The notes beneath the pieces are model-generated. The model made no database searches. It saw only the letters and a list, made by a program, of their open reading frames with translations, and was not told the origin of the DNA. The position numbers and the translations under genes are program-made. A DNA stretch of 64,000 nucleotides from Gammaproteobacteria bacterium MOLA455 (lineage in GTDB: Bacteria > Pseudomonadota > Gammaproteobacteria > Pseudomonadales > Porticoccaceae), in contig AZIN01000001.1 in assembly GCA_000511875.1 (NCBI GenBank), positions 1,619,332 to 1,683,331 on the forward strand, given 5' to 3'. Shown here piece after piece: positions 7,657-16,844 of this stretch; within the stretch, counting starts at the first letter, position 1, and every line of letters begins with the position of its first letter.

Positions 7657-9096
7657 GTGACTGATCACAAAATGATTGATGTTATTTGGTTCGATTCGAA
7701 TCGACCGCTATCGCCTACAGAGGTAACGACCTTTGCCGAGCTGGGTTTAGCCGTAACCCAGGCCGATATCACAGAGCCAGCGAATGCAGCACTATGCAGT
7801 GCCCAGCTGATTGTTGTGACCCTCACCCAATCAACTGATGAACTCAAAGAGTTGCAGTCGCATCTTGCGGCGGCAAACAGTTCGGCACCGATTATTGCAC
7901 GAGTCGATCGCAGCAACTTTGAGTTGGGCATTGGCGCCATGCGCGAAGGCGCACTCACCGTTATCTCTCAGAATGCCTTTAATGCCGACGAGTGGGCTGA
8001 AGTGTTAGAGCTGGCGCAGTGTCAGCCGCTAAAAAATAATTCCCAGCAAGCGTTTGTCTTTGCCGACCCAGTGAGCCGCAATTTGCTAGCGTTGGCAGAG
8101 CGAGTTGCAGAGGTGGATGTAACCGTATTAGTTACTGGACCAACAGGCGCAGGTAAAGAGGTACTGGCGCGGATTCTTCACGATGCCTCAGCGCGACATC
8201 AGGGCCCCTTTGTTGCGTTTAACTGTGCGGCTATGCCAGAGAATCTGATCGAAGATATGTTATTTGGTCACGAGAAGGGCTCTTTTACCGGCGCCTCTAA
8301 AGTGCAGCCAGGTCTATTTGAGCAGGCTCAGGGCGGCACTGTATTCCTCGATGAGATCGGCGAAATGTCATTTCATCTACAGGCCAAGCTTCTGCGCATT
8401 TTACAGGAGCGTTCAGTCGTTAGGTTGGGTGGACAAAAATCCATAGACCTCAATATCCGGGTTATTGCCGCCACCAACCGCGACCTAAAAGCGGCGATTG
8501 CGCAACAGACCTTTAGAGAAGACCTGTATTTCCGTTTGACCGCTTTTAAGTTGGCAATTCCCTCCTTGAGTGAGCGACCCAAAGATATTCTTCCCCTCGC
8601 TGAACAGTTTTTAAGTCAGCAGGGCGGCGGCGTCCAGACTCTGCGATTAACTCGCGCGGCCCAGCTCAGCCTAGAGAGCTATCGCTGGCCCGGCAATGTC
8701 CGTGAACTGCAAAATGTATTGGTGCGCGGCATGGTCTTGGCCAACGGTGCGCCGATTGATGTACAGCACTTACTATTTGATGACATTCAGCTAGCGGATA
8801 GCTTTGACAACCGCCCCAGCCAGCCACAGGAAAATCCTTTTGCCCAGTACGCCGCTTCGCGAACCGCACCAACAAAGGATAGCTCGGCTGTCTGGGCAGC
8901 ACCTCAAGTCAGTAGCGAAGGATTGAACGAAACCGTCAAGCACAGTGAGTGGCAAGCGATTATGAATGCCTTGAGTGGCACTCGCAGTCGCGAGCACGCG
9001 GCAGAGCAGCTGGGCATAAGTCCGAGAACCCTGCGCCACAAGTTACAGAGACTGCGCGAGCAGGGTATCAATGTTACCCGTGCTTATGCGCGCTAG
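7657..9096 (+). CDS. fleR: FleR/FlrC-like sigma-54 activator with degenerate receiver domain
   Basis: A 479-aa activator of sigma-54 promoters of the basal body, hook and flagellin class. Residues 1-115 resemble a receiver fold, but the phospho-acceptor Asp after the third strand appears replaced (LIVVTLTQS around T55) and the acidic pocket is reduced to FDSN. The AAA+ domain has Walker A GPTGAGKE (161-168), GSFTGA (208-213) and WPGNVREL; a Fis-type HTH (REHAAEQLGISPRTLRHKL) ends the protein. The start is a GTG with GGAAAGG 9 bp upstream. The partner kinase gene fleS, normally just upstream, is absent. The next gene, fliE, begins 12 bp after the stop. Confidence 0.9.
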   Translation: MTDHKMIDVIWFDSNRPLSPTEVTTFAELGLAVTQADITEPANAALCSAQLIVVTLTQSTDELKELQSHLAAANSSAPIIARVDRSNFELGIGAMREGALTVISQNAFNADEWAEVLELAQCQPLKNNSQQAFVFADPVSRNLLALAERVAEVDVTVLVTGPTGAGKEVLARILHDASARHQGPFVAFNCAAMPENLIEDMLFGHEKGSFTGASKVQPGLFEQAQGGTVFLDEIGEMSFHLQAKLLRILQERSVVRLGGQKSIDLNIRVIAATNRDLKAAIAQQTFREDLYFRLTAFKLAIPSLSERPKDILPLAEQFLSQQGGGVQTLRLTRAAQLSLESYRWPGNVRELQNVLVRGMVLANGAPIDVQHLLFDDIQLADSFDNRPSQPQENPFAQYAASRTAPTKDSSAVWAAPQVSSEGLNETVKHSEWQAIMNALSGTRSREHAAEQLGISPRTLRHKLQRLREQGINVTRAYAR

Positions 9097-9107
9097 AGGA
9101 GTAGATC

Positions 9108-9455
9108 ATGGTTAGTCCCGTAAATGCCGGAAATGTTGAATCCCTATTGAGTCAGATTCGACAGTACCAAGCTCAGGCCGCTCAGGGAGTCGATATCTCA
9201 TCGACCCAGCGGGTTGATGGTCAGTCTGCTACAGGCGGTGGTTTTGCCGATGCAGTCAAAGGCGCACTGAATGAAGTGAACAGCGCACAGATGCTATCGA
9301 AAGCATCGCGCACGGCCTACGAGAGAGGTGAAGATATACCCCTCACTGATGTCGTAATGAATATGCAGAAGTCATCGCTAGCCTTTGAAGCAACATTGCA
9401 GATTCGCAACAAAGTTCTCAAGGCTTACGAAGACATTATGAACATGCCCGTTTAA
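9108..9455 (+). CDS. fliE: FliE, MS-ring/rod adaptor
   Basis: A 115-aa protein of normal length. FliE sits between the MS ring and the proximal rod and is the first substrate of flagellar export. The C-terminal half (MNMQKSSLAFEATLQIRNKVLKAYEDIMNMPV) is the conserved FliE signature with its rod-like helix. It follows fleR after 12 bp with an AGGAG ribosome site and precedes fliF by 24 bp, so fleR and the basal-body genes form one operon. Confidence 0.95.
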   Translation: MVSPVNAGNVESLLSQIRQYQAQAAQGVDISSTQRVDGQSATGGGFADAVKGALNEVNSAQMLSKASRTAYERGEDIPLTDVVMNMQKSSLAFEATLQIRNKVLKAYEDIMNMPV

Positions 9456-9479
9456 AGAACGTTTAAAGAGATATAAGAA

Positions 9480-11288
9480 ATGGCAACCACAGCAGCAACT
9501 ACAACTCAGAATATGGCCCCCGCAGTAGCTGGCGCCACTGGCGCAATGGCCCAAGCTGGACAGACTCAAGTACCGGCCACTCAAGTCGCGGCGAATAACA
9601 GTGCTGGTTTGCCCAGTGTCGCTGAGATTCTTCAGCAACCTGCGGTGCGCAAAGCGATGCCAGCGATTATTGCTTTTCTAAGTGTGGCGGTCTTCCTTAT
9701 TGCCTATTCTTGGCTGCAGGACCCGCTCTATCGTGCAGTCTATCCTGGGCTCTCCGAGTCCGATCGGCAGATGGCTTTTGAGGCGCTCTCCGGAGCCGAC
9801 TTTAAAGCGCGCATCGATAGCGGCACTGGCGAGCTAAAAGTGCCCGATGACCGCTATCATGAAGCGCGAATTTTCCTAGCCTCTCGCGGTTTACCGCAAG
9901 AGGGCACAGGCGACGGTATTAGCGGCCTCACTAACGAAGCCTCGATGACCTCCAGTCAGTTTATGGAGCAGGTGCGATATGTTTCTGCCATGGAGCAGGA
10001 GCTTGCTCGCAGCATTACTCAGATCAACACCATTCGCTCTGCCCGAGTGCATTTAGCCTCACCCAAACAGAGTGTTTTTGTGCGCAACAGAACCCCGGCA
10101 AAAGCCTCGGTTGTCGTTTCGCCCTATCCTGGCAGGCAGGTTTCCCGCTCTCAGGTTGAAGCCATCACCCATATGGTCTCCTCAAGTATTCCCTATCTGG
10201 CCACGGAAGATGTAGTGGTGGTTGATCAGCGAGGCAAGCTTCTCACTGACGCCAATAATTTTGCCTCCATGCAGCTTAACTCTGCCCAAATGGAACACAA
10301 ACAGCGCCTGGAAGAGACCTATCGCAATCGTATCGACGCTCTTTTGATGCCGGTTGTTGGTATGGGCAATGTGCGCGCCGAAGTGGATATTCAAATCGAT
10401 TACACCGAAGAAGAGTCGACCTTTGAAGAGTACGACGGCAATAACAATGGACCTAAAGCACGTTCCGAAGTGCTTTCGTTAGATCAGGATGCCTCCCAGA
10501 AAGCTCAGGGTATCCCCGGCGCCACCACCAATACTATCCCAGAGGCACCCCGGACCATAGTCAATGGCCAGCTGAATGCTGACGAGAGTGGCGGAGGGAT
10601 GCGCACATCGAGCAGTACCAGCACCAGAAATTATGAAATGGACCGCACCGTCCGCCATGTTAAACGCCAGGGCGGCAGTGTCGAGCGCATCTCTGTTGCG
10701 GTGGTTATCAATGAGCCTGTGGGACAGGTCAGTGATGGAGATGATCCAGCAGCAGTGCTGGCCGCTCAGAGTTTTACCGAGCTCGAACTAGAGCGCTTTA
10801 CTGACCTGGTTAAAGGTGTTGTCGGCTATGATGGTGATCGCGGTGATGTGGTTACCATAGTCTCGGCTAAATTCGAAAAGCCCGCGCCCTTTGAGTCGGC
10901 TGTTGTCTGGTACGAAAACCATCAGATCATCAGCGCCATCAAAACCCTTGGCGCCGCGATCGTGTTTATCCTTATTCTCTTTGGCGTAGTGCGCCCAGTA
11001 GTCAAAGCCTACCTGCCAGCGGTTGATGAAAGCCTCGCTGAAGAAGCTCAGTCGAGCTCTAAAGACGGCGAACTCAATGATGAAGAAATGCGCTTGATTG
11101 AAATGGGCGACGGCGAGTCACTGGAAGATATTAAGGCCAAGTTAAAGCCGAAAAAATCCACTATATCCGCAGAAATGTTGGATACGGCAAATACCTACGA
11201 CGACAAAGTTGCGCTAGTGCGCCTGCTGGTTGCCGAAGATTCTGGTCGAGTGGCTAACGTGTTGAAGAAAATGATTCGCCCCTTATAG
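9480..11288 (+). CDS. fliF: FliF, flagellar MS-ring protein
   Basis: A 602-aa membrane protein that forms the MS ring and the housing for the export gate. An Ala/Thr/Gln-rich cytoplasmic tail (1-57) precedes transmembrane helix 1 (about 60-78). The periplasmic ring-building motifs follow (YPGLSESDRQMAFEAL, ARVHLASPKQSVFVRNR). A second helix lies around 480-502 (IVFILILFGVVRPVV). The C-terminal tail, ending VANVLKKMIRPL, is the FliG-binding peptide. Length is slightly above the usual 560, mainly from the N-terminal tail. Confidence 0.97.
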   Translation: MATTAATTTQNMAPAVAGATGAMAQAGQTQVPATQVAANNSAGLPSVAEILQQPAVRKAMPAIIAFLSVAVFLIAYSWLQDPLYRAVYPGLSESDRQMAFEALSGADFKARIDSGTGELKVPDDRYHEARIFLASRGLPQEGTGDGISGLTNEASMTSSQFMEQVRYVSAMEQELARSITQINTIRSARVHLASPKQSVFVRNRTPAKASVVVSPYPGRQVSRSQVEAITHMVSSSIPYLATEDVVVVDQRGKLLTDANNFASMQLNSAQMEHKQRLEETYRNRIDALLMPVVGMGNVRAEVDIQIDYTEEESTFEEYDGNNNGPKARSEVLSLDQDASQKAQGIPGATTNTIPEAPRTIVNGQLNADESGGGMRTSSSTSTRNYEMDRTVRHVKRQGGSVERISVAVVINEPVGQVSDGDDPAAVLAAQSFTELELERFTDLVKGVVGYDGDRGDVVTIVSAKFEKPAPFESAVVWYENHQIISAIKTLGAAIVFILILFGVVRPVVKAYLPAVDESLAEEAQSSSKDGELNDEEMRLIEMGDGESLEDIKAKLKPKKSTISAEMLDTANTYDDKVALVRLLVAEDSGRVANVLKKMIRPL

Positions 11289-11308
11289 CGCGGCGAGGAG
11301 ACAAAAAA

Positions 11309-12376
11309 ATGGCAGATCCCCAATTAAAAACCGCAGCCGTTGCAGAGCCTGTACCCATATCCGAGGCACTGCAAGCTGAACTCGACGGCATGACCACCAC
11401 AGACCGAGCGGCAGTGATAATGCTGTTGCTCGGTGAACAGCAAGCGGCCGATATTATTCGCTATCTCAGCCCGCGAGAAGTTCAGGCGCTGGGTTCAGCT
11501 ATGGTCGGTGTTGCAGATCTCTCTCAAGAGGCGGTCAATATTGTGCTCGACAATTTTGTTGTAACTATTAAGCAGCAGACCAGCTTGGGTCTGGGTACTG
11601 GCGACTATGTTGAAAAAGTCCTCAACCGAGCGCTTGGTGAAGACAAGGCGGCTACAGTACTGGGCCGAATCATGCCTGGCTCTTCGAGCAAAGGTTTAGA
11701 AATTTTGCGCTGGATGGATGCTCGCTCAATCGGCGATATGATCGGCGAGGAGCATCCTCAGGTTGTGGCTATTATTCTCTCGGTGCTGGAATATGATATT
11801 GCGGCTGATGTACTGAACTTCTTGCCCAAGGAAAATCGCGCTGAAATTATGCAGCGCGTGGCGAGTCTTGAAACAGTCCAACCATCGGCAATGGACGAGC
11901 TAGAAGGCATTATGCAGAAGCAGTTTAGCTCCAGCTCATCGGCCAAATCTTCAAGCTTTGGAGGTGTTGCCACCGCAGCGAAGATTATGAACTTCACTAA
12001 AGTGGATCTGGAAACCTCAATTATGAGTGGCGTTTCTGGTCTCGATGAAGAGCTGGCGCTGAAGATACAGGACAGCATGTTCACCTTTGACAATCTGAGT
12101 GGGGTTGATAACCGCGCTATTCAGGTGCTGATGCGCAGCGTTGAGTCGGATCTATTGATGACTGCACTGAAAGGTGCCGATGAAGAAGTTCGAGAGAAAT
12201 TCCTCGACAATATGTCCCAGCGCGCGCGGGTTATGTTCCTCGATGACATGGAAGCCAAAGGACCGATCAGAATCACCGATGTGGAAGATGCGCAGAAGAC
12301 TATTATGCGTCTTGCTCGAGTGCTCTCGGATAAAGGTGAGCTGGTACTCGCTGGACGAGGGGATGACTTTGTCTAA
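11309..12376 (+). CDS. fliG: FliG, motor switch/torque protein
   Basis: A 355-aa C-ring protein linking the MS ring (N-domain), FliM (middle domain, EEHPQVVAIILS motif at about 147-158) and the stator (C-domain). The torque helix keeps its alternating charges (REKFLDNMSQRARVMFLDDME). An N-terminal extension of about 20 residues precedes the conserved DRAAVIMLLLGE. A GAGGAG site precedes the ATG. The 3' end overlaps fliH by 14 bp, suggesting translational coupling. Confidence 0.97.
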   Translation: MADPQLKTAAVAEPVPISEALQAELDGMTTTDRAAVIMLLLGEQQAADIIRYLSPREVQALGSAMVGVADLSQEAVNIVLDNFVVTIKQQTSLGLGTGDYVEKVLNRALGEDKAATVLGRIMPGSSSKGLEILRWMDARSIGDMIGEEHPQVVAIILSVLEYDIAADVLNFLPKENRAEIMQRVASLETVQPSAMDELEGIMQKQFSSSSSAKSSSFGGVATAAKIMNFTKVDLETSIMSGVSGLDEELALKIQDSMFTFDNLSGVDNRAIQVLMRSVESDLLMTALKGADEEVREKFLDNMSQRARVMFLDDMEAKGPIRITDVEDAQKTIMRLARVLSDKGELVLAGRGDDFV

Positions 12377-13370
12377 ATCAGACTCATCTGTCAGTTGGCG
12401 TCTCAATGAATTGATTAGTGCCGGCCGCAAAGCTAAGGCCTTTGCCGCTGCGGGCTGGAACAGTGCTCCAGACCAAGCTGCCGAGGTTGACGCCGTTGAT
12501 AGCGGCACTGGCTTCCAGCTCTGGGCGCCAAAAGTGCTTGCTAGTCAAGCCGAGGTAGAAGCAGACCTCAGTGCAGAGCAAGACATAGACGAAGCCGCCC
12601 TCGCAGAGCAGGTAGCAGCCTCAGAAGTAGAGCTCGAGCCTGTCACCGAAGAGTCGCCACCTGCGGCACCCTCATTTGATCAGCAGGCACTAGACCAAGC
12701 GCGCAGTGACAGTTTCGATCAGGGTTATCAGCAAGCCATGGAGGAAGCCGAAGGCAAATGGGCCAGCGCCCGAGATGAATTTGTCGCCTTCACCGAATCC
12801 CTGCGCAGCGCTCAAGCAAAAGATAGCGATTTTCACCGACCACTAAAAAAGCTCGCCCTGCATCTGGCAGAGCAGTTGGTTCGTGGTGAATTGACCCAAT
12901 CTACAGCCGCCATCGAGCGATTGATCGACGCAGCTATCAAAGATATTGAACAGCAGGGCGAAGGTCCCATAGTGGTGAATTTAAGCGCTGCAGATCATCG
13001 CCAATTTACCGCCCATCTCAGCAGCGACCTTGAGCACCTAAGTCTGCGTGTAGACCCGAGTTTGACTCAAGGTAGTGTCAGAATAACCATGGATGATAGC
13101 GCCGTTGAAGATTTAATCGAAACCCGCCTGTCTGCCTTGAGCGAAAAGATGCTAGGCCTACCAGAACATCATTCGGCCCAAGCATCCGTCTCTGGACGCA
13201 AAACTCGGGACCAAAACACCGCTGAGGAAGACGCCACTATCATTGAGGCTGTTGCAGAGTCGCTTGAGGATCTTGCTGAAACACCTATTAACAAGATGAC
13301 TGAACAGCCTAGCGCCGAGGAGACCAACGAACTCGGCCCCAGCATTGAGGGTGAACTCCCAGATGCTTGA
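12363..13370 (+). CDS. fliH: FliH, regulator of the export ATPase
   Basis: About 335 aa from the ATG at 12363, inside the end of fliG; a TTG two codons later is better spaced from the GAGGGG ribosome site. The C-terminal region (about 145-260: LHLAEQLVRGELTQ, VNLSAADHRQF, LRVDPSLTQGSVRI) is the conserved FliH/HrpE domain that dimerises and holds FliI at the export gate. The N-terminal third is acidic and Ala/Glu-rich. An acidic tail of about 80 residues follows the conserved domain and makes the protein longer than typical FliH (about 230-270 aa). The stop overlaps the fliI start (ATGCTTGA). Confidence 0.9.
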   Translation: MTLSKSDSSVSWRLNELISAGRKAKAFAAAGWNSAPDQAAEVDAVDSGTGFQLWAPKVLASQAEVEADLSAEQDIDEAALAEQVAASEVELEPVTEESPPAAPSFDQQALDQARSDSFDQGYQQAMEEAEGKWASARDEFVAFTESLRSAQAKDSDFHRPLKKLALHLAEQLVRGELTQSTAAIERLIDAAIKDIEQQGEGPIVVNLSAADHRQFTAHLSSDLEHLSLRVDPSLTQGSVRITMDDSAVEDLIETRLSALSEKMLGLPEHHSAQASVSGRKTRDQNTAEEDATIIEAVAESLEDLAETPINKMTEQPSAEETNELGPSIEGELPDA

Positions 13371-14697
13371 TTTCTCTGCCGCCATCGAAAGTCAAATTGC
13401 CGAGCTAGTGGTGCCTGAGCCGATTCTCAGTGGCAAGCTGGTGCGCGTGGTCGGTTTAACCCTTGAGGCCAAAGGGATTATCGCTCCCCTAGGCGCGCAC
13501 TGTCGGGTGGAAAATATCGACATGGGCACCCTAGTTGACGCAGAAGTGGTCGGCTTTAATGACGACACCCTCTATCTAATGCCCTTTTCCGAGCCGGTTG
13601 GCATAGGTCCTGGCGCCCGTGTCTGGGTGGTTTCCAAGCACGCCAAAGCGTCTCTGGGCGAAGCTATGTTAGGTCGAGTTATCGATGGACTCGGGCAACC
13701 ACTGGATGGCAGTGGTCCCATCGCCTACAGCGACCAGCTGGGTCTTGAAGGTCTGGCCATTAACCCAATGGAAAGAGGGCCGATTAAAAACATTCTCGAC
13801 ACCGGCATCAAAGCCATCAACACCTGCCTAACCCTAGGTCAAGGTCAGCGCATTGGCCTGGTGGCCGGCTCTGGCGTTGGCAAAAGTGTTCTGCTTGGCA
13901 TGTTGACGCGCAATACCGAAGCCGATGTTGTGGTTATTGGTCTGATCGGAGAGCGCGGCCGCGAAGTGCAGGAATTTATTCAGCACACTCTTGGAGAGGA
14001 GGGTTTGGCCAAATCTGTGGTCGTCGCAGCGCCGGCAAATATTTCTCCGGTACTGCGTCTCAAAGCGACTTATCTGACCCACTTGATCGCCGAATACTTT
14101 CGCGATCGCGGCAAAAATGTCCTGATGCTCTGCGACAGTCTTACCCGAGTTGCCCATGCGCAGCGCGAGATTGGCTTGGCGATTGGCGAACCGCCCACTG
14201 CAAAAGGCTATCCGCCGTCAGTGTTTGCTATGTTGCCGCGGCTGATTGAACGTACAGGAGTTGGCCGCAACGGTCACGGCTCTATTACCGCAATGTACAC
14301 AGTATTAGCCGAGGGCGATGACCGCGCCGACCCCATTGTCGATATTGCTCGAGCCTCTCTCGATGGTCAGGTGCTACTGTCGCGGGCCCTAGCGGATGCC
14401 GCGCACTATCCAGCAATTGATCTATCCGGCTCAATTTCAAGAGTTATGCCCAACTTAGTCGACCCTCAGGTACTTAAAGCGGCGAACCGTTTCCGGCGCC
14501 TGTGGACGCTCTACCAGCAAAACGAAGATTTAATTCAAGTCGGCGCCTATGAAGCGGGCACCAACCCAGATCTTGATGAAGCCATCCGCCTGCGTCCCGG
14601 CATGGAAGCGATTCTGCGACAGGGCAGTGATGAATCTGTGCCGCTGCATCAGAGTCAGGCGCTCGTTATGCAACTAACTACGCAGGGCAAACAATGA
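13363..14697 (+). CDS. fliI: FliI, flagellum-specific export ATPase
   Basis: A 444-aa hexameric ATPase of the F1-beta-like family that helps unfold and deliver export substrates at the flagellar base. Walker A GSGVGKS (about 166-172), GERGREVQEF, Walker B NVLMLCDSLTR and the family signature PPTAKGYPPSVFAMLPRL are present. I prefer the ATG at 13363 (overlapping the fliH stop, preceded by GAGGGTGAA) to an upstream TTG. The gene overlaps fliJ by 4 bp (ATGA). Confidence 0.97.
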   Translation: MLDFSAAIESQIAELVVPEPILSGKLVRVVGLTLEAKGIIAPLGAHCRVENIDMGTLVDAEVVGFNDDTLYLMPFSEPVGIGPGARVWVVSKHAKASLGEAMLGRVIDGLGQPLDGSGPIAYSDQLGLEGLAINPMERGPIKNILDTGIKAINTCLTLGQGQRIGLVAGSGVGKSVLLGMLTRNTEADVVVIGLIGERGREVQEFIQHTLGEEGLAKSVVVAAPANISPVLRLKATYLTHLIAEYFRDRGKNVLMLCDSLTRVAHAQREIGLAIGEPPTAKGYPPSVFAMLPRLIERTGVGRNGHGSITAMYTVLAEGDDRADPIVDIARASLDGQVLLSRALADAAHYPAIDLSGSISRVMPNLVDPQVLKAANRFRRLWTLYQQNEDLIQVGAYEAGTNPDLDEAIRLRPGMEAILRQGSDESVPLHQSQALVMQLTTQGKQ

Positions 14698-15143
14698 AAA
14701 CAGTCTGGTCAGCACTGCTCGCGAAAGCCGAGCGAACACTCCGCGATGCGCGGCTAAGGCTCGCCGAAATTAATCGGCGCCGCGAAAATTCCCTGCTGCA
14801 GGCCGAGAAAGTCACGGCCTTGCTGTTGGACTACAATCAACAGCTGCAGGAAGTCCAACAGCGCGATCACAGCGCCACTGAAGTGAATAATTATCGTCAC
14901 TTTATTGTTCAGCTACAGGAGCTGAAAAGCCGTTCAAAATACGAACAACAGCGTATCGACATAGAGTTTCAGTTGGCGCGCCAAGTGTTAATTAGCGCCG
15001 AGCGCGAGCGTATGAAAGTCGATCATCTGGCTACCCGCGCTGAAGAGCGACTGCAGCGCGAGGCTCTCACACTCGAAACTCGCAATATCGATGCTCAAGC
15101 AATTCAGCAGCATAACTTTCGCGCACGTACCTCAACGCCTTAA
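14694..15143 (+). CDS. fliJ: FliJ, export apparatus stalk/chaperone-escort protein
   Basis: A 149-aa, highly charged, all-helical coiled-coil protein of FliJ length with the typical RRRENSLLQAEKVTALLLDYN and REALTLETRNIDAQA blocks. FliJ is the central stalk of the FliI hexamer and escorts chaperones to FlhA. It overlaps fliI by ATGA and is the last gene of the fleR-fliE operon; the next promoter is 76 bp downstream. Confidence 0.85.
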   Translation: MKTVWSALLAKAERTLRDARLRLAEINRRRENSLLQAEKVTALLLDYNQQLQEVQQRDHSATEVNNYRHFIVQLQELKSRSKYEQQRIDIEFQLARQVLISAERERMKVDHLATRAEERLQREALTLETRNIDAQAIQQHNFRARTSTP

Positions 15144-15218
15144 ATCACAGTCGAGTTGCGGACACACTTTAACGCTACCTAGGCCAGTTAACGCTTAAGC
15201 CTGCCGCCTGTCGGTTTA

Positions 15219-15235
15219 TTGGCATGTGTCTTGCA
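15219..15235 (+). promoter_or_regulatory. Sigma-54 promoter for fliKLMNOPQR-flhB
   Basis: TTGGCATG (15219-15226), 4 bp, TTGCA (15231-15235) gives GG-N10-GC. It lies 45 bp before the fliK ATG. A CTGCCGCCTGTCGG sequence just upstream (15201-15214) and a TTGCGGAC at 15156-15163 resemble the TTGCCG operator less well than at the other sigma-54 promoters. Confidence 0.85.
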
Positions 15236-15279
15236 AATATCCTCTGTAACTACGATATGGCACAGGACTAAAAGCGAAA

Positions 15280-16806
15280 ATGCTTGAATCAAAAAATATT
15301 CTACTGGATATAGGTAGAGCCCAAAATATAGATCATGCGGGCCCTGCAGGGTTTTCCCAAGACGCTGCAGCAGAAAAGCCAGAGCAATTTTCAGCGTTGC
15401 TTGGGGCTGCAGTGGGGAAATTTAAAGCGGCCGAAAGCGGCAACAAAACGCCGCTTTCGGCCCAGCAGTCAGCTGCTGCTGACTCAAAGCTCTCAGGCCT
15501 GCTATCAACTCGGGTCCTGCAGGGTGGCACCGCTCTTATAGTTGCTGGTCCCGAGCCCACTGACGCTGGCCTGCTGGCCTTTGCGCGCGCTCAGGGCATA
15601 GATCCTGAAGCCCTGGGGTTAGCCGCCGCAGAAACGCCGCAACAGTCTGGCGCTACCCTTAATGCAGCAGCATTTAAGGCCGATACAGTCCTATCTGAAA
15701 GCGCTAGTAGTTCGAGCGCTGCTAACAAAGAGACCACACCCAGCAACCTGATGATAAGGGCACTGAGCCCTGGCGCCGATACGTCATCTATAGCTATCCA
15801 AGAGCTGGCAGCTAAGACTGTCTCAAAGAGCGCCGACCTCGACAACCCGATGTTGACAATAAATCCAAATGCAGCGAAAGCAGTGCCGCAGCGACCCCTT
15901 CTCGAGAGCAAATTTCTCAGCCCTCAGCAGCACCTAAGCAGTGCGCGCCACAGCAACCTAGCCAGCGTCGGCGATGACGCCTCAACGGCTGCGCTCAAGC
16001 CTCATGAAGCCGCCAACACAGATAAAAAAACACTGCATATAAAGGCTGAAACAACAATTAGCAGTGGTAGACTAGAAGCCGGCGCAGCGTCCCTTGACGG
16101 TGGTTCAGTCGCCACTATAGCTAGCCAATTGAAGATTGGGCCAAAGATGGCTGAGGAATTCTTACAGCGATACCGACATCGTCAGAATTTAGCGCCGACA
16201 AAAATGGATGTCATCAATCTTCCCGAGGTCAAGGCTTTAACTGCCAGTGCATCATCGGCGCTCAGCTCGGCGCCGCTGTTTGCTGAGGCGACGGCAACCA
16301 TTGGCGCCGCTGCCAGCATGAAGTCGGACCTATCGGCAGCAGCGCCGGCGGAGGATGCGCGGCAGGAGATGCTGCGCAGGCAGGACGACTACACACAGCT
16401 GTCGCGGCAACTGACCGATGCCTTGGGCAAGCGTCTCACTGCACAGATTCAGCGCGGCTCCTGGCACGTTGAAATGGAACTGCACCCAAAGAGTTTAGGG
16501 CGCGTGGAAGTCCAGTTGGAAATGAAAAATGGTGAGCTGGAAGCGCGCTTTATCGCCGCTAACGCCACCACAAGAGACCTGATCAACGAGGGCATGCCTA
16601 GATTGCGTGAGGCATTTCAAGAACATGGCACGGAAACTGCTTATAAGGATTTAGGAGCGGCAAACCAGGGTGCGCATGACGGAAAGCCGACAGCCTCTGG
16701 CAATGGTGCCCCAGGATCAGATAAACGGCTAGACCCAGATGGTGAGGGTTTCAGCGCGAAAAATAGCCAGCAGCTTTCAGCTGATGGCTTGGATGTACTA
16801 GTTTAA
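15280..16806 (+). CDS. fliK: FliK, hook-length control protein
   Basis: A 508-aa protein: a long, low-complexity Ala/Ser-rich N-terminus (about 1-360) that acts as the exported ruler, then the conserved hook-length control domain (about 385-460: QRGSWHVEMELHPKSLGRVEV, MKNGELEARF, INEGMPRLREAF). This domain contacts FlhB to switch export from hook to filament substrates. A second protein with this domain is encoded at 34078. First gene after a sigma-54 promoter; the ribosome site is weak (AGGA about 12 bp away). Confidence 0.93.
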   Translation: MLESKNILLDIGRAQNIDHAGPAGFSQDAAAEKPEQFSALLGAAVGKFKAAESGNKTPLSAQQSAAADSKLSGLLSTRVLQGGTALIVAGPEPTDAGLLAFARAQGIDPEALGLAAAETPQQSGATLNAAAFKADTVLSESASSSSAANKETTPSNLMIRALSPGADTSSIAIQELAAKTVSKSADLDNPMLTINPNAAKAVPQRPLLESKFLSPQQHLSSARHSNLASVGDDASTAALKPHEAANTDKKTLHIKAETTISSGRLEAGAASLDGGSVATIASQLKIGPKMAEEFLQRYRHRQNLAPTKMDVINLPEVKALTASASSALSSAPLFAEATATIGAAASMKSDLSAAAPAEDARQEMLRRQDDYTQLSRQLTDALGKRLTAQIQRGSWHVEMELHPKSLGRVEVQLEMKNGELEARFIAANATTRDLINEGMPRLREAFQEHGTETAYKDLGAANQGAHDGKPTASGNGAPGSDKRLDPDGEGFSAKNSQQLSADGLDVLV

Positions 16807-16844
16807 ATAACGCTATCGAATCAGGCGGATAAGAGGAATAAACA

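Noticed and set aside
12174-12362. N-terminal extension of FliH inside fliG
   Set aside because: It would overlap fliG by about 200 bp with no FliH homology; the ATG at 12363 fits better.
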